From positions 8,089,841 to 8,153,840 of the forward strand of contig NC_133494.1 of the NCBI RefSeq assembly GCF_025370935.1: a stretch of DNA of 64,000 nucleotides. The letters are read 5' to 3'. The DNA is from Choristoneura fumiferana (taxonomy: Eukaryota > Arthropoda > Insecta > Lepidoptera > Tortricidae). The translations under genes were made by a program, and so were the position numbers. The notes under the pieces are model-generated. The model did no database searches. It was not told the origin of the DNA and was given only the letters and a program-made list of their open reading frames with translations. This document shows positions 10,798-21,815 of this stretch, piece by piece (positions within the stretch are counted from its first letter, which is position 1; each line of letters begins with the position of its first letter).

Positions 10798-11042
10798 GTC
10801 AAACCGAAGAACGACAGACACATATTAGGCGTTATATTTTGGTATATTTTGTTTAAAATAGTAATAGTAATAATAGTAAAGGATTGCTCAGTGTAGTGTT
10901 CTTGTTATTTAAGTGTAAATGTGTGCTCAGTGCCAAAGTGTAAATTTGTTGTCATGTGACGTTCTACAATGTTGAAGATACAAATGCTAGATTCTATCGT
11001 CAGTAATGATGCTGATGAAAACCAGGAGCCGCAGCAGAACGG
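10798..11042 (+). CDS. 5' coding exon of an unidentified host gene
   Basis: The exon is bounded by a strong acceptor (TTTTTTTTTGTTGCAG ending at 10797) and a strong donor (GG then GTGAGT from 11043). The first 171 bases are leader. An upstream ATGTGA mini-frame and in-frame stops precede the ATG at 10969, which is the first ATG that stays open. It encodes 24 residues beginning MLKIQMLDSIVSND and ending ENQEPQQN, then two bases of a split codon (phase 2). The peptide is acidic and polar with no domain I recognise. The acceptor implies at least one non-coding exon further upstream, outside or unseen. The next phase-compatible exon is 55774-55948. The gene identity is unknown; that this is a real exon rests on both splice signals and the phase match. 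Confidence 0.6.
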
Positions 11043-11977
11043 GTGAGTAAATATAATGTAAAACTCAGGGAGTACCTAACCTACACAGGTAGATGTATTA
11101 TAGCAAATTTGTATTGCTATAGGTAAGGTTCATAATAACTACGAGCACATAAATCTTTCCTGTTTTGCTAAGCAATAATAAATTAATAGGTATCATTATC
11201 AAGGGGATGAAACTTTTTTTCGGTTACGTAGCCTTATAGGAAAAGCAAAATAAAAAGAAGTGTGACGAAATACTCAAGCACAGTTAAGAAAATAAAGTAA
11301 TATTCATCATGTTTATACCTAGATGTGATCAACACTGCTATGAGTGTATGGAGGACCGTCAAAATCGCGAGTAGCTGTTTAAGTTTAGTTTCAATAACGA
11401 CGTATGTAATTAGCGTTATGCTAGTTTTAGTGTAACGCGGCCTATTATGTAAGAACCCAGTGCGGTAGTTTAATTGCTGGCTGGCAATTAATTTGCGAGT
11501 CGGTCGGAGCGTTCAAAAGTTGCTTAATTTTGGGGTGGAGCAGACCGCGCTAGAATCTAAACCTCTTATTATTGTGTGGAACTTTGTACCTTACAAGTGT
11601 TCCAGTTTGTGGTGTTTTGTACTGTTAAATTGCCAACGCCTCAGAAAATAATATTCAACAGTTTTTGTAGTTATTTGCAACTACCTTAGAAAAAAAAAAT
11701 CATAAGTAAATTCACTTGTCAGGGCAGTTGTACTAGGCGGAACACGTCGCATTTTATGCCTCAACGTCGTTTTTGTGAGAGAGTGAAACTTTTGTTCTTG
11801 TGTTATTACTTATTCTGGGGCTAGGCCTTTTTGTCAGTTGATACAGATGTTAGGTAGCCAGTAGACTGCAGAATTTACTCAATAATGAATCATTTCTATT
11901 ATTGTTTGTTAAACCTTTTAGTTTTGCTTAAAAATATTGCTAATCTTACTGACTTTGACGCTTGGCGTACGGCGTGG

Positions 11978-12069
11978 AAAACTGTTCTGCCGAGCTAAGC
12001 CAAAAAGGTCCATGTCTCGAAACTATCAAAAGGTCTATAGGCCTTTCTGGCTTAGCATGGCAGTGTTTT
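11978..12069. repeat. Short foldback repeat
   Basis: The left arm (GCCGAGCTAAGCCAAAAAGG region, 11978-12011) and right arm (GGCCTTTCTGGCTTAGCATG region, 12040-12069) pair over about 30 positions with several mismatches. Probably a decayed MITE; no target duplication is evident. A 74-codon open frame crossing it is not considered a gene. Confidence 0.5.
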
Positions 12070-13320
12070 GGTCTTATTCGCCTACGAGTGTTTCATAAAA
12101 ACAAGCGCTTTCGCGAAAAACAATTTGATGAAAACATTACCCCCGCACAAAAAAGACATAGGAAACCATTAAAGAATATATATTGACCATTAAACAAAGA
12201 AGATTCGTGATCGAAAATAGACAATTAGTTCCCAGGGAACGCTTAAATATCACTTAGAGAGACACGACTAGTGAAATACACGAAGTATTGTCGGGGACGG
12301 AGAAGTCTATTAATCGTTTTGCTGGGCTGCGTTAACTGACTTATGGACACACACTTGTAGGTACGAAATTGAAAACACCAAAGAGATTTCGATAACGCAA
12401 GCCCTTTTGACGAAGAAGACAAGAACTAGGTACTCACTACTACTATCTTATTAGAATTTATGAAAAACGTAAACATTGGTAGGAATTTGGAGAATACGAC
12501 CATTCTAAATCGATGATACGAGCTTACAATTTTACAAGCGTATAAACATATCATAAAAAGACAATGAAATGCCACTTAACTTGGTTATTTGGTTTCCTTG
12601 CCTATCCATGACTACTAAAGTTAGAAAACAAAAGTAATTTGAAACTAAAAGACAGAATTTAAAAACCAAAGTATACCTACAAAAAACACGCCTGCAAAGT
12701 TACTAAGTCTTGTTTTAAATTTTAATGGTTGTGATTCAAAACAAAACATTTTATCAAGATTCCATCAAATCACTTTCAGTGTCATAGTCAATTCGGAGAG
12801 CCATAGCCATTTTCGCTTATTTCCTTACCACATTCAAACTTCACCTGTGCTCAACCTACATTCTATTTCGAACCCTATCGATTGCCCACAAAATAACAGA
12901 CGTAGCGACGCCATTCCTACGAATAAAGTTGCGAATAACTTTTTATGGTAGACGGCTAACGTTTGCTCACGGCTCTGAACACAATAATCTTGTTTACCGC
13001 GATCCTACTGCCCTATTTACTGCGGGCATCAAGAGGGGGCGTTTTTTGTTGGGAGTCGTGCAACCTAAAAAAATATTTTCGCCATGTCAATCTAATGTGA
13101 TTAACCGTTAATGCAATAAAGGTACTACTCAAAATGGAACCTTGGTACGATTTCAGCCGCGAAAGGGTGTGCGTCAATGTAATTTAAATTATCGTGAAGA
13201 ATTATTTTGTGTTGGACCTTTGCTGCAGTAGCCGATTTACGTCAAATCACAAATATTACGAGTATGTTGTACCTACTCTAGAATGACTAACGTTCTTATT
13301 GCGGTAGGTTGAGAAGGAGT
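12070..13320. other. Intronic sequence, nothing assigned
   Basis: AT-rich, with only short open frames. No terminal repeats, microsatellites or splice pairs of note. Confidence 0.35.
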
Positions 13321-13324
13321 TAGC

Positions 13325-13695
13325 GGGCTGCGTGGAGACCTATCTTGTCGTGGTGTATGGAATGCTCAGAGGGAGGCGTTATTCGATATCCGTGTTGTAG
13401 ACACTGACGCTCCCTCTTACATTTCACGTCCCGTCATTTCCGTACTAAAATCCGCTGCGAATGAAAAACAAAGAAAATATTCTACTGCTTGTTAAATCCG
13501 TCATACAACTTTTACTCCCCTTGTAACATCAGTAGACGGAGGCTTCGCACGACAAATGTCTACATTTGTCAAACACCTCGGAGAAGCTATCGCCGATCGT
13601 TGGGACAGATCCTTAAGTTTAGTAATGGGTTGGCTAAGAACACGCATTATTATTTCAATAATCCGTGCCACCAGCAATGTGCATTCGTAAATTTT
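13325..13695 (+). pseudogene. Retroelement ORF C-terminal relic
   Basis: One frame reads RGVWNAQREALFDIRVVDTD, then APSYISRPVISVLKSAANEK, a KRKY-like QRKYSTAC, a stop at 13493-13495, and then FTPLVTSVDGGFARQMSTF, VKHLGEAIADRWDRS and MGWLRTR. This order (ALFDxRVxDTDAPSY, KxRKY, FTPLVxSVDG, FLKxLxxxLxxxWDRS, GWxRxR, then an ILRA-like end) is a recurring C-terminal region downstream of reverse transcriptases in many animal retroelements. The D-x-R-V and K-x-x-K-Y pattern suggests a PD-(D/E)XK-like nuclease fold, which is inference. Apart from the single stop the frame is well kept over about 120 codons. There is no reverse transcriptase upstream, so it is a dead fragment. Confidence 0.7.
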
Positions 13696-13699
13696 ATTA

Positions 13700-14680
13700 T
13701 CTTAAAATAAACTCTACTAGAGGCATGGTTTAAAAGTGTATGTAACCACAGGGGAGGCTAATATTGAGGGTTAAGAAATAAGTAATTGTACGGTTTTATA
13801 CAATCTGCTACGAAAGATTTTCATAGTATGATAAATTAGTAATTTGCACTAAAATTTCCAATAATATAGACATTTAAGATTTTTGTGAATACTACATAAA
13901 AAGTAATGTATACCCGTGCTGGGCCGTGATATAAAAATAATCTCAAGCACCCTTCATAAGTGTTACCTAGCGTCAAATATTCTAGAACATGCTCAAACAT
14001 GGTATTGTTTGTGATCGTAAAATCTTTGATGAAATTACTTACTAGGTCATCGCTCCCGCCTCGCCGTCGCCATCGGCAAAACAAATGTGGAAAACCGTCC
14101 TGAAGCTTACGGAATGAGTGCACCCTAGTGTATCCATGTCCTTTGGTTTGGCTGTAAATCCTATCTTGTTACGGGAACGTATTGGTTTTTTTTAAGTGTT
14201 TAGTTAGTTTCGGATAGGACTCTTTTCTATTTCGCTGTTGTTTCTTTGTTGTTAAGGCATTTGTCTATCTATACCTACGTTATCTACTTACATATTTCTT
14301 ATAAGTTTGTGGACGGTTTTGTTTATATGTTGATTCTGCAACTATTTCAGCATTCAGCTGTTTAGCCGGATGACATAAAATGTACTATGTACTGATAAAT
14401 CTGTTAATTTATACTAATACTTTACATCCTACGGTCTCATTGAAATGTGTAATTACCTATTTTAACTAACAGCATCCTTTTAACTTGCTCCTTTCTTCCT
14501 TGTAATTTTTTAGTCTGATTCAATTATTTACCTAAATATTTTGTATAGGTAGGTAAGCACCAAACCCCGTTATCAGTGTTGCAGAATCATTGAAATCGCT
14601 AGGGATGGCACTGCACATATATTGTTAACATGGGCCTAGGTATATATAATTTGATGCAACTTTATTAATTTATATATTTG
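13700..14680. other. Intronic sequence, nothing assigned
   Basis: AT-rich. A 95-codon minus-strand open frame at 13836-14123 has no recognisable motif, and I treat it as chance. Confidence 0.35.
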
Positions 14681-14683
14681 ATG

Positions 14684-14748
14684 TCATCATCATCGTCATC
14701 TCAGCCTATTTACGTCCCGCTGCTGGGCACAGGCCTCCTCTCAGAATG
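14684..14748 (-). mobile_element. SINE-2 3' end fragment
   Basis: CATCATCATCGTCATCTCAG followed by CCTATTTACGTCCCGCTGCT and GGGCACAGGCCTCCTCTCAG is the minus-strand 3' end of the tRNA-derived family that is nearly full length at 32739-33005. Only the terminal 65 bases with the ATG/GAT tail remain. Confidence 0.65.
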
Positions 14749-14749
14749 A

Positions 14750-15620
14750 ATATTTTAAGTATTAAAACAAAACCTCTTTTCAGTCCTTACTTGAAAGAGG
14801 TTGTAATTTTTTATTAAACTCCGTAATAAATTCGTTCGCTTCGTATTCAGTTAAAAATATGAATTTCTTTAAAGATCACGCTGAATTTTCCCAGTTTAAA
14901 AGAGAGCTGATGGCGAAATTAGAAGAAAACTCTTAATAATTTATTCAGACAACTAATGAAAGTATATAAATCTGTTATTTTACCTGTAAAAACATTATTT
15001 TAACAAAAACGTGTTCTATACCAATATGTAATATGTCACATTGACAATGAAATAAATATTATAACCCTATGACTGGTTTGTCCTGTGATCATCATTAGAA
15101 TTGTTAGAATTGATATATGAAACACCATAATAAACGTATACAAAAATGCATCGCCCTCGCCATGGCACGAAAAAAATTTAGGCGACGCATGATTCTACGC
15201 ATCACTTAGGTTAGACGATTGGATCGAAAAAGTAAAATTTGGCAGCATATGAATTGTACTCAACACCTTAGGTATAAAAATATTTCTCACCCAGATTTGC
15301 AGCAAAGTCAAGACTTGTTTAATTCCCAATTGAATCAACAGAAGTTAAATTGATTTATTTATTTATTTATTCTCGTGATATTTCTCAAAACGTTGTCGTC
15401 AACTTTGCTTTATGGTGGCAGGTACGTGGTAAAAAAGGAATCCCTATATATATATAAGTATCGTGTACCTGAGAAAGTATCTAACACTTTTTATAAAGAT
15501 ACTATTAATGCAAATGTATCGACACTTATACTTTACCCTGTCATCTGTGACAAAGGTATAGGCTGTCAAAGGCATCGCGTCGTTACAATGTCACTTTATC
15601 CTTTACCGAAGGCCGTAGGA
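14750..15620. other. Intronic sequence, minor repeats only
   Basis: A short TTTA microsatellite at about 15354-15371; otherwise no feature that I can support. Confidence 0.35.
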
Positions 15621-16195
15621 AAATATCGTGTGTAAGAAGAAAATGTATCTTTAAAACGACCAACGTAGTAAGACCCGTAGTCTAAAGAAGTGGTGACGTA
15701 TCAGTGTCAGGAACGTTCCTGTAAGATTTTGATGGATCATTTTCACATGTAACTGTTAAAATTTTACTACTAACGGCGCACTCAGAAACATCAGATCATC
15801 AATAATCGTAATTACATTAGTGGCCAATTCCTGTCTTCCGCACATACAATGGAACGATTTAAGAAGGTGGGTACGTAGTAGTGGCGTGGCGTCGTAACAA
15901 TTCAATTCCCACCGGGTTCGTTTAATTTTTTCACATGACGTCAGTGATCACAAATATCGTGTGTACTAAGAAGCTTTAAAATACCTATGTAGTTACGCTA
16001 AAAAGTAGGTGATATGTTGTTTGTGAACTTTCAGACAGTTTTGATGGGTATTTTCACATGTAACTGTTCAAAGCACTCATCAGCTAATTATGGCCAATTC
16101 CTGTCATCCGCACATACAATGGAACGATTTAAGAAGGTGTACATATTCAATTCCCACCGGGTTCGTTTAATTTTTTCACATGACGTTGATCACAA
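15621..16195. repeat. Imperfect tandem duplication, ~310-bp unit
   Basis: Unit 1 (15621-15950) and unit 2 (15951-16195) share, in order, ATATCGTGTGTA..AAGAAG, CATTTTCACATGTAACTGTT-like sequence, GGCCAATTCCTGTC, CCGCACATACAATGGAACGA, TTTAAGAAGGTG, ATTCAATTCCCACCGGGTTC and GTTTAATTTTTTCACATGAC. Unit 2 lacks several internal blocks, including the segment after AAGGTG that contains 'gtagtagtggcgtggcg'. The high identity of the shared blocks with clean block deletions suggests a fairly recent duplication. The function is unknown and no open frame spans both. Confidence 0.75.
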
Positions 16196-16199
16196 GTAA

Positions 16200-17100
16200 G
16201 TATAGTTTGTGAACTTTTGTGAGTGTGACAGTACAGTTGTTTTATATATTGTATATCACTAGCTAACGTCAATTTGTTTGCTAACTAAATCGACTATTTT
16301 CTTAAAGCAACTTAAAATCAGATTTTTCAGTTGTGATATTAATGTGGTGTTTGGGATCTACATACACGGTTTTGGCCCGTGCTAGGTACCTATAAGCAAG
16401 ACAACCCCTGCCACAGGTTAAGTTTCAGGGATCTTTTTAAATTGGTCGCCTGTAACGAGATAAGTCTGCGTATTTGATACCGATGTAGGTTAGTTTCGCA
16501 ACTTGCTTGTTTAGGATCCGAAGTGTGGCGCACTCGCTTTCGTTAGGTATATTTTTTTAACTATCGTTTACTTTCCTCCGCGAGCAACCCGGTTCGTTAA
16601 AACTCAGCAACTCTTGGAGTTTTAATTAAAAGTTCGGAAAAGATATAAGCCGAGGATATTTTTGTTACCAATTAAAAATTAAATTGTGTTCATTAATAAT
16701 TTGGTTTGTTTGATAACGTTGTAAGATTAAAATTCTTAAAGCTGAAATATTATATTTTTTACACCAAATAAGGTTTTTTGCTATATTTGGTAGGTAATTT
16801 ACTCGTAACAATAAAATATGTACATACCTTACACAAGATTCAGCAATTCTGAAATTAAAAATTTACCTACAGATTTGATGTTTCAAAATTTTTTGACCTC
16901 TTAGGTTAGGTACTGAAATTATTTATTTATTTATTCAGGAAACCAACCAGTCTTAATTAATAATGATATTGTACACTTTACTAAGATATTACATGGCGAC
17001 CAATAGGTTACATACCACAGTAGATACGTAACATAGTAGGACTAGAACGTACCTATACTCGTAGTATGGATTCACAACAAATAGAAAACATACGAGTCTC
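16200..17100. other. Intronic sequence, nothing assigned
   Basis: AT-rich with a short TTTA run at about 16921-16935. No gene or transposon end identified. Confidence 0.35.
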
Positions 17101-17182
17101 AGTCTTTGAGAGACCTTTTAATAATGCAGCTTTTAATTACCAGTCTTTGAGAGACCTTTTAATAATGCAGCTTTTAATTACC
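17101..17182. repeat. Perfect 41-bp tandem repeat, two copies
   Basis: The unit starting AGTCTTTGAGAGACCTTTTA occurs at 17101-17141 and again, without a single difference, at 17142-17182. The flanks are unrelated. Perfect identity points to very recent slippage or unequal exchange, or an assembly duplication. Confidence 0.9.
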
Positions 17183-17361
17183 AAATAGATTAAGTAGATA
17201 ATTCGACCACCATTTGTGGGCGCTGTTTATTTTTCTAGGAAGGGTTCCATTTGCAGAGGAAAAAAATAAATAAACATCCCAAACGGGGCAAGTAGGTAAG
17301 TATTTGCGAGAGGACTTGAGTTAGGATTCTGTTGACCAATGTTTTTATTTCTGGCTAGACT

Positions 17362-17448
17362 TTCAATTTCGCGAGCAAAAACATCTGACACGTCTACCGG
17401 CTTTAGAAATAGAGTTGTATCAGATATTTATGCACGCTTTGTTTGTCC
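17362..17448 (-). mobile_element. Decayed relic of the TA-flanked MITE at 29.6 kb
   Basis: ACATCTGACACG, CCGGCTTTAGAAATAGAGTT and GTATCAGATATTTATGCACG match the reverse complement of 29640-29715. The outer terminal repeats (CAGTCACCAGC) are lost. Evidence that the 29.6 kb element belongs to a multicopy family. Confidence 0.6.
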
Positions 17449-17449
17449 T

Positions 17450-18450
17450 ACCTAAAAACACGGTAAAAACCTTTTATTATTCAATATATCGTATGTAATC
17501 ACCACCACCATAGTCACCTGTAACACCAAAGGATTAGATTAGACATGGCATACTAGGTAAATAATAATATAGTCTTTTGCTTTTTTCAAAAACATATTTA
17601 AAATCTTAAATTTCAATTCGTAGAATGCTGTCGTATTTTTAAAAAGGCATCATCGTTATTCAACATAGGACAGTTGGTCAGTATGAATTATATACCTTTA
17701 TCTTATTTAAGAAAGAAATAGGTAAATACCTACCTAGGTACATATAATGTGATTTAAACGGGTCTATATCGTAGGTATCGCCGAATGATTTTTTGTCCGA
17801 ATGTAATGTTTTTTCCATTGTTGATTGTCCTAATTATTAATTATAACGAAATTTATCAGGAAATCAATTCTACGCAATCAACGTATGAGGTGTTTTGAAA
17901 TATTTTCAGTTTCATGTATAAGAACAATCAATCATTAGGACAAACAGCGTTAGGCTATAGGACGGGCTTCCGACTTGAGCTCCGTGTCTGGGTTTATGTT
18001 GTACAAATATTTCTAAGCTAATATCTATTCATACATTTTATCTATTTAGGAACAGGACCCCATAGCGACATTATGTACGCACTTAAACCCACAAAATTCA
18101 ACGTTAGAACTTTAAGCGTTAGCAAATCGTGGCCTCATTACCACAAGGTTCTATATTCCAGTTTCAGTGCATATCAAACTGAACTTAGCGCCGAAAAACG
18201 TAGGGTTTATATATTAGTATATCACTCGGAGTAGCGTAGTGTAATCCTTCAGTCGTGAATAAATCCATTCTTAATACGGGTTTAAAATAACGTTCTATGT
18301 GGTTACATTCATGTCATTAAGGTAAGCCGAGGCTAATGAGTTCGTGGATATAACCTAAGTGCACATACAATCCGTATATATGTCTATTCTATAATACATT
18401 ATCATCACACTAGTGTTATAAATGCGAAAGTAATCCTATTCTAGTGTTTA
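17450..18450. other. Intronic sequence, nothing assigned
   Basis: AT-rich. No supported gene, palindrome or recognised repeat. Confidence 0.35.
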
Positions 18451-18451
18451 G

Positions 18452-18712
18452 ACGACCAGATGGCCTAGTGGTTAGAGAACCTGACTACGAAGCTTGAGGT
18501 CCCGGGTTCGATTCCCGTGTCGGGCCAGTTATTTGTATGAAAAATTCGAATGTTTGCTCTCGGGTATTTAATATGTATTTAAGTATGTATCTATCTATAT
18601 ACCTAATTATATTTATCCGTTCCTTAGTACCCATAACACAAGCTTTGCTAAGCTTACTTTGGGATTAGGTCAATTGGTGTGAATTGTCCCGTGATACTTA
18701 TTTATTTCAAAT
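18452..18712 (+). mobile_element. tRNA-derived SINE (SINE-1)
   Basis: The head has the Pol III split promoter: box A in GATGGCCTAGTGGTTAGAGA and box B GGGTTCGATTCCCG (18503-18516). The anticodon-like loop CTACGAA would read ACG (Arg-like), although the stem pairs poorly. A non-tRNA body follows (TTGCTCTCGGGTATTTAA, then CACAAGCTTTGCTAAGCTTA and TTAGGTCAATTGGTGT) and the element ends in TTATTTATTT. Related copies are at 41898-42195 (interrupted) and about 28785-28945 (3' half). The retrotransposition machinery would come from a LINE in trans. Confidence 0.8.
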
Positions 18713-19008
18713 TCGAAGAATTGCGAAACTGAAGTGGCAGTGGGCGGGGCACATAGCTCGCAGGACTGATGGCCGATGGGGTCAAAAGGTTCTCGAATGG
18801 CGTCCGCGGACCGGGAGACGAGCTGTCGGTAGGCCTTCAACAAGATGGAGCGACGGCCTGGTTAAGATCGCGGGATCGCGGTGGATGCGAAAAGCACAAG
18901 ACCGGTATGAGTGGAGAGCCTTGGGGGAGGCCTATGTCCAGCAGTGGACGTCTTTCGGCTGACATGATAATGATGATGATGATGATTTATTTATTTATTT
19001 ATTTATCT
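18713..19008 (+). mobile_element. RTE-like LINE 3' end with ORF tail
   Basis: The frame 18684-18962 contains LKWQWAGHIARRTDGRWG, then VLEWRPRTGRRAVGRPSTRW, DGLVKIAGSRWMRKAQDR and GEAYVQQWTSFG with a stop. This is the conserved extreme C-terminus of RTE-like LINE reverse transcriptases in Lepidoptera. The tail is a GAT/ATG repeat then (TTTA)n (about 18965-19008). The LINE sits directly on the TTATTTATTT tail of the preceding SINE, so it appears to have inserted into that AT-rich tail. Only the last ~80 codons remain. Confidence 0.8.
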
Positions 19009-19187
19009 GCCATCTCTTCTCGTTTTTAAAAACTTGCGAATCAATTTAGATGTAATTTAGTGTGGAAGTAGTTTAAGTTCCTGAGAAGGATATAATAGTA
19101 TATTATGTATGTCTTAAAGGCAGTAAGTTAAGAATTTAGTGTAATAATTACAAGGATTGTAATATAATTTTAACCGAAGCAAGTGGA

Positions 19188-19245
19188 GGTATATGGGGGA
19201 GGCCAATTTCCAACGTCCTACGGCTGGTATAGTGATATGATAAAT
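19188..19245 (+). mobile_element. RTE-like LINE tail fragment, decayed
   Basis: ATGGGGGAGGCCAATTTCCA then ACGTCCTACGGCTGG resembles the GGAGGCCTATGTCCAGCAGT..GGACG end of the LINE at 18.7 kb, with substitutions and a short deletion. No coding content. Confidence 0.5.
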
Positions 19246-19329
19246 ATAAGTTTTGTTAGTTAAAAATTTCGATGACTATAGGATATGAAGTATTTCTTTT
19301 TAAGTGCCCGTTTCGACGCGAAATGTGTA

Positions 19330-19600
19330 TCAATAATCAGCTTACCATTTGATATCTATCCATCTGTCTAATAATACCTTTAAACGAGCAATCCTTGCAT
19401 ATATATTTATGCTCGCCAGTTCTGTTAGCTTGAACTTGGTTAGATATATCGGAAACGGCTCCAACGATTTCGATGAAATTTGGTATGTAGGGGTTTTTGG
19501 GGATGACAAATCGATCTAGCTTGGTCTTATCTCTGGGAAAACGCTTATTAACGAGTTTTAGCCCGAGCAAAACTCGGTCGCCCAGATACTTGTGTATTTA
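19330..19600. repeat. Interspersed repeat with ACTCGGTCGCCCAGATA end
   Basis: Contains CGGAAACGGCTCCAACGATT, GATGAAATTTGGTATGTAGG, TGACAAATCGATCTAGC, TTATCTCTGGGAAAACGC and GCAAAACTCGGTCGCCCAGA. I recall the same block order from other lepidopteran genomes. A related fragment is at about 25360-25440 (ACGGTTCCAACGATTTCGAT). The 77-codon minus-strand frame is incidental. Confidence 0.55.
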
Positions 19601-20140
19601 ATTTACCACTTTATATCGCAAGTTGTTACTACAAAAAATCTAGTTTCTACACTCATAAAAACTATATAACGGTCAAATAATAATTGCTTCAATAATTTCT
19701 TCACAAAGTATTAAAGCAACAAAAGTATTGAAAAGAACGCATGGCTCATTAATTGCAGCTAAAAACATGACATGTGTTCTCTAAGGAGGTAATTTTTTGA
19801 AGGGACATTAAACACGATTGTTAATACGGCACTTAAACTTGGAAACAAATTATTTAATACGTTGAACTGTACCGTAAAAATGTAATCAAATTAAAAATGC
19901 TCCTTTTGTTTTTTTTTAATACACCATCAAAATAAAATGTATCAGCCATACCAACACTTTAAAACTAAATAGGCAAGTAGCCGCAAAAACGAAAAGTGTA
20001 CAATGAACAAAATTAATTACGTACTAAACATACAATATTCTATGGTTTAGGAACTATTGATGGCAAATATTGTATTGTTGTGAAATATTGTATTTTAAAA
20101 TAATATAAAAAATCGAAATTCTCACAATAAGACATTTATT

Positions 20141-20216
20141 TTTATCATCATAATTATTCCGATCTATATACGTCTCAATACTGGGCACAGGTTTTCTCCC
20201 AGAATGAGAGGGCTTC
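20141..20216 (-). mobile_element. SINE-2 3' end fragment
   Basis: TATCATCATAATTATTCCGA, CTATATACGTCTCAATACTG, GGCACAGGTTTTCTCCCAGA and ATGAGAGGGCTT align to the reverse complement of the 3' end of the family at 32739-33005, with mutations. Confidence 0.6.
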
Positions 20217-20953
20217 AGTTTTATATTTTTGCAAAACTGTTTATTAGATTTTTTCTAAAATTCAAATAAAACATTATTATTTTACGTTAATACGTCCGTA
20301 GTTGGTTTATAAAAAAAAAACATATTTTGTGTAGCACATTTAAGTCCAGTATCTACCTAGATTCGAAAAAAGTGGCTCTGACAGACGATAGACTTTAGTG
20401 ATAAAAGGTGATCCAAAAAAGTTAAGTTTTTTTTCTTTAAGTCGGGGAACTTTTAAACGCTACGTTCCTCTGTCAACCATCTGCGTACACTAGCGTATAA
20501 ATTAAACAAACATTCAAATAAAGTAATATTGCCTACGACACCACAAAAACCCACATCTGGAACGGCTCGTGGCAATCAAGGGAGTTCCTTCCGGGTGCTT
20601 CCGGTGCAATCCCTCGCAAAAACCTGTTGCGCTGACAACGACGTAACCTCCCTAGGGGAAGTGAACACCCTATGTCTGTGGGCAAAAGTGCGAATATAGG
20701 AAAATCTTTGTAGGACTATAAAGCTTTATAAGATAGTAAAGTCAACATTTGACGTTTTTATTGAAGTTTCTTGCTGTTGAGGTATGCTAGTTTTTGCTTG
20801 TTGGTGACCCAGAGATTCTTTTAACATCTGGAGATAAACAAACAGATGATTTACAATCTGATATATTAGCTTTAATAAATTAACTACACATTTTAATGTA
20901 AATTCGCACGGCGTCGAAATGGAATTTGATAGATATTTGATCTTTAAAAATAC

Positions 20954-21169
20954 TGAAACCAGATGAGCGTAATTTTATGAGTTGTGATTCGCGTAATTTC
21001 GGCTGCATTCGGTTTTATACAAAAGTTCAGTTTGTGCCACACGGCGACTCAAAATGAGTTGACTCATTATGAGTTGAGCGGAGTTCGGTGATTCAAAATG
21101 AGTTCAGCAAAAATTACGCGACCAAAATACGCGGCTCACAGCTCAAAAAATTACGCTCGTCTGGCTTCA
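20954..21169. mobile_element. 216-bp palindromic MITE with inner mirror block
   Basis: The ends TGAAACCAGATGAGCGTAAT and the complement of ATTACGCTCGTCTGGCTTCA pair for about 40 bases with mismatches. A second inverted block (CGCGTAATTT / AAATTACGCG) follows. The centre holds GACTCAAAATGAGTT and GACTCATTATGAGTT arranged as head-to-tail palindromes (about 21045-21080). No transposase. The target duplication is ambiguous. Confidence 0.65.
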
Positions 21170-21366
21170 TCCTAACCTAATTGATTCGCAGCTACTTCAT
21201 TACATGGCCAGACATACAGGAGGGTAGACAGAGCTTGGTCTATATGACATTAATCCACCCACATTCGGTGCTCTGTGAGTGAACATGACGTTAGTGTAGA
21301 TGCGTCGAAATATAGGAAGGGAGCTCAATAAAGTTAATGCGTTCCGTAGACACTAATATTAAATAT

Positions 21367-21370
21367 TGTG

Positions 21371-21407
<37 letters not shown>
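21367..21407 (+). repeat. (TG)n microsatellite
   Basis: An uninterrupted TG run of about 30 bases preceded by GAGTGTGAGTG. A simple repeat likely to be polymorphic in length. Confidence 0.95.
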
Positions 21408-21408
<1 letters not shown>

Positions 21409-21718
21409 GTTTCGTCTTCACGCTAAAACTGATTTGACAGGTTAGAATAAAAATCGGTAGGTATATATATGTAGATAGCATATTGGCTACTTTTAATCCC
21501 GATATTGCCACAGGATCGGAATAAAATATTTAAATGTCAACTACTGGGTTTAGAAATTTGGCACGATTGTTTTTAATGCAGCATGCATGAAAATCACTAT
21601 GTATTTTTTGGGGATTTCCATGAGAATTTAGCAAAATCCCGGATGTCTAATTGAGCGAACGAAGCCGCGGGTAAGGTCAAGTCTAAAATAAAATTGTGCG
21701 GTTCAAATTCATAGTATT

Positions 21719-21765
21719 ATGTATGTATGTATGTAAACTCTTTATTGTACAAAAGAAACATAACA
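21719..21765 (-). mobile_element. LINE 3' terminus fragment with TACA repeats
   Basis: ATGTATGTATGTATGTAAAC then TCTTTATTGTAC is the reverse complement of the GTACAATAAAGAGTTTACAT end seen at 57051-57075 (+). The AATAAA just upstream of the repeat tail is a polyadenylation-type signal. Confidence 0.55.
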
Positions 21766-21815
21766 CAATAATTGACAAACTTTATTTTTTTAGTATTTAT
21801 TGTGTGTTACCCTTG

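Noticed and set aside
17290..17305. GTAG|GTAAGT strings (also at 26513)
   Set aside because: No pyrimidine tract upstream; explained by the abundant TAGGTA/GTAGGTA strings of this genome.
18452..18530. True tRNA gene
   Set aside because: Box A and B are present but the anticodon and acceptor stems do not pair well and the sequence continues as a SINE body; same at 32750 and 41898.
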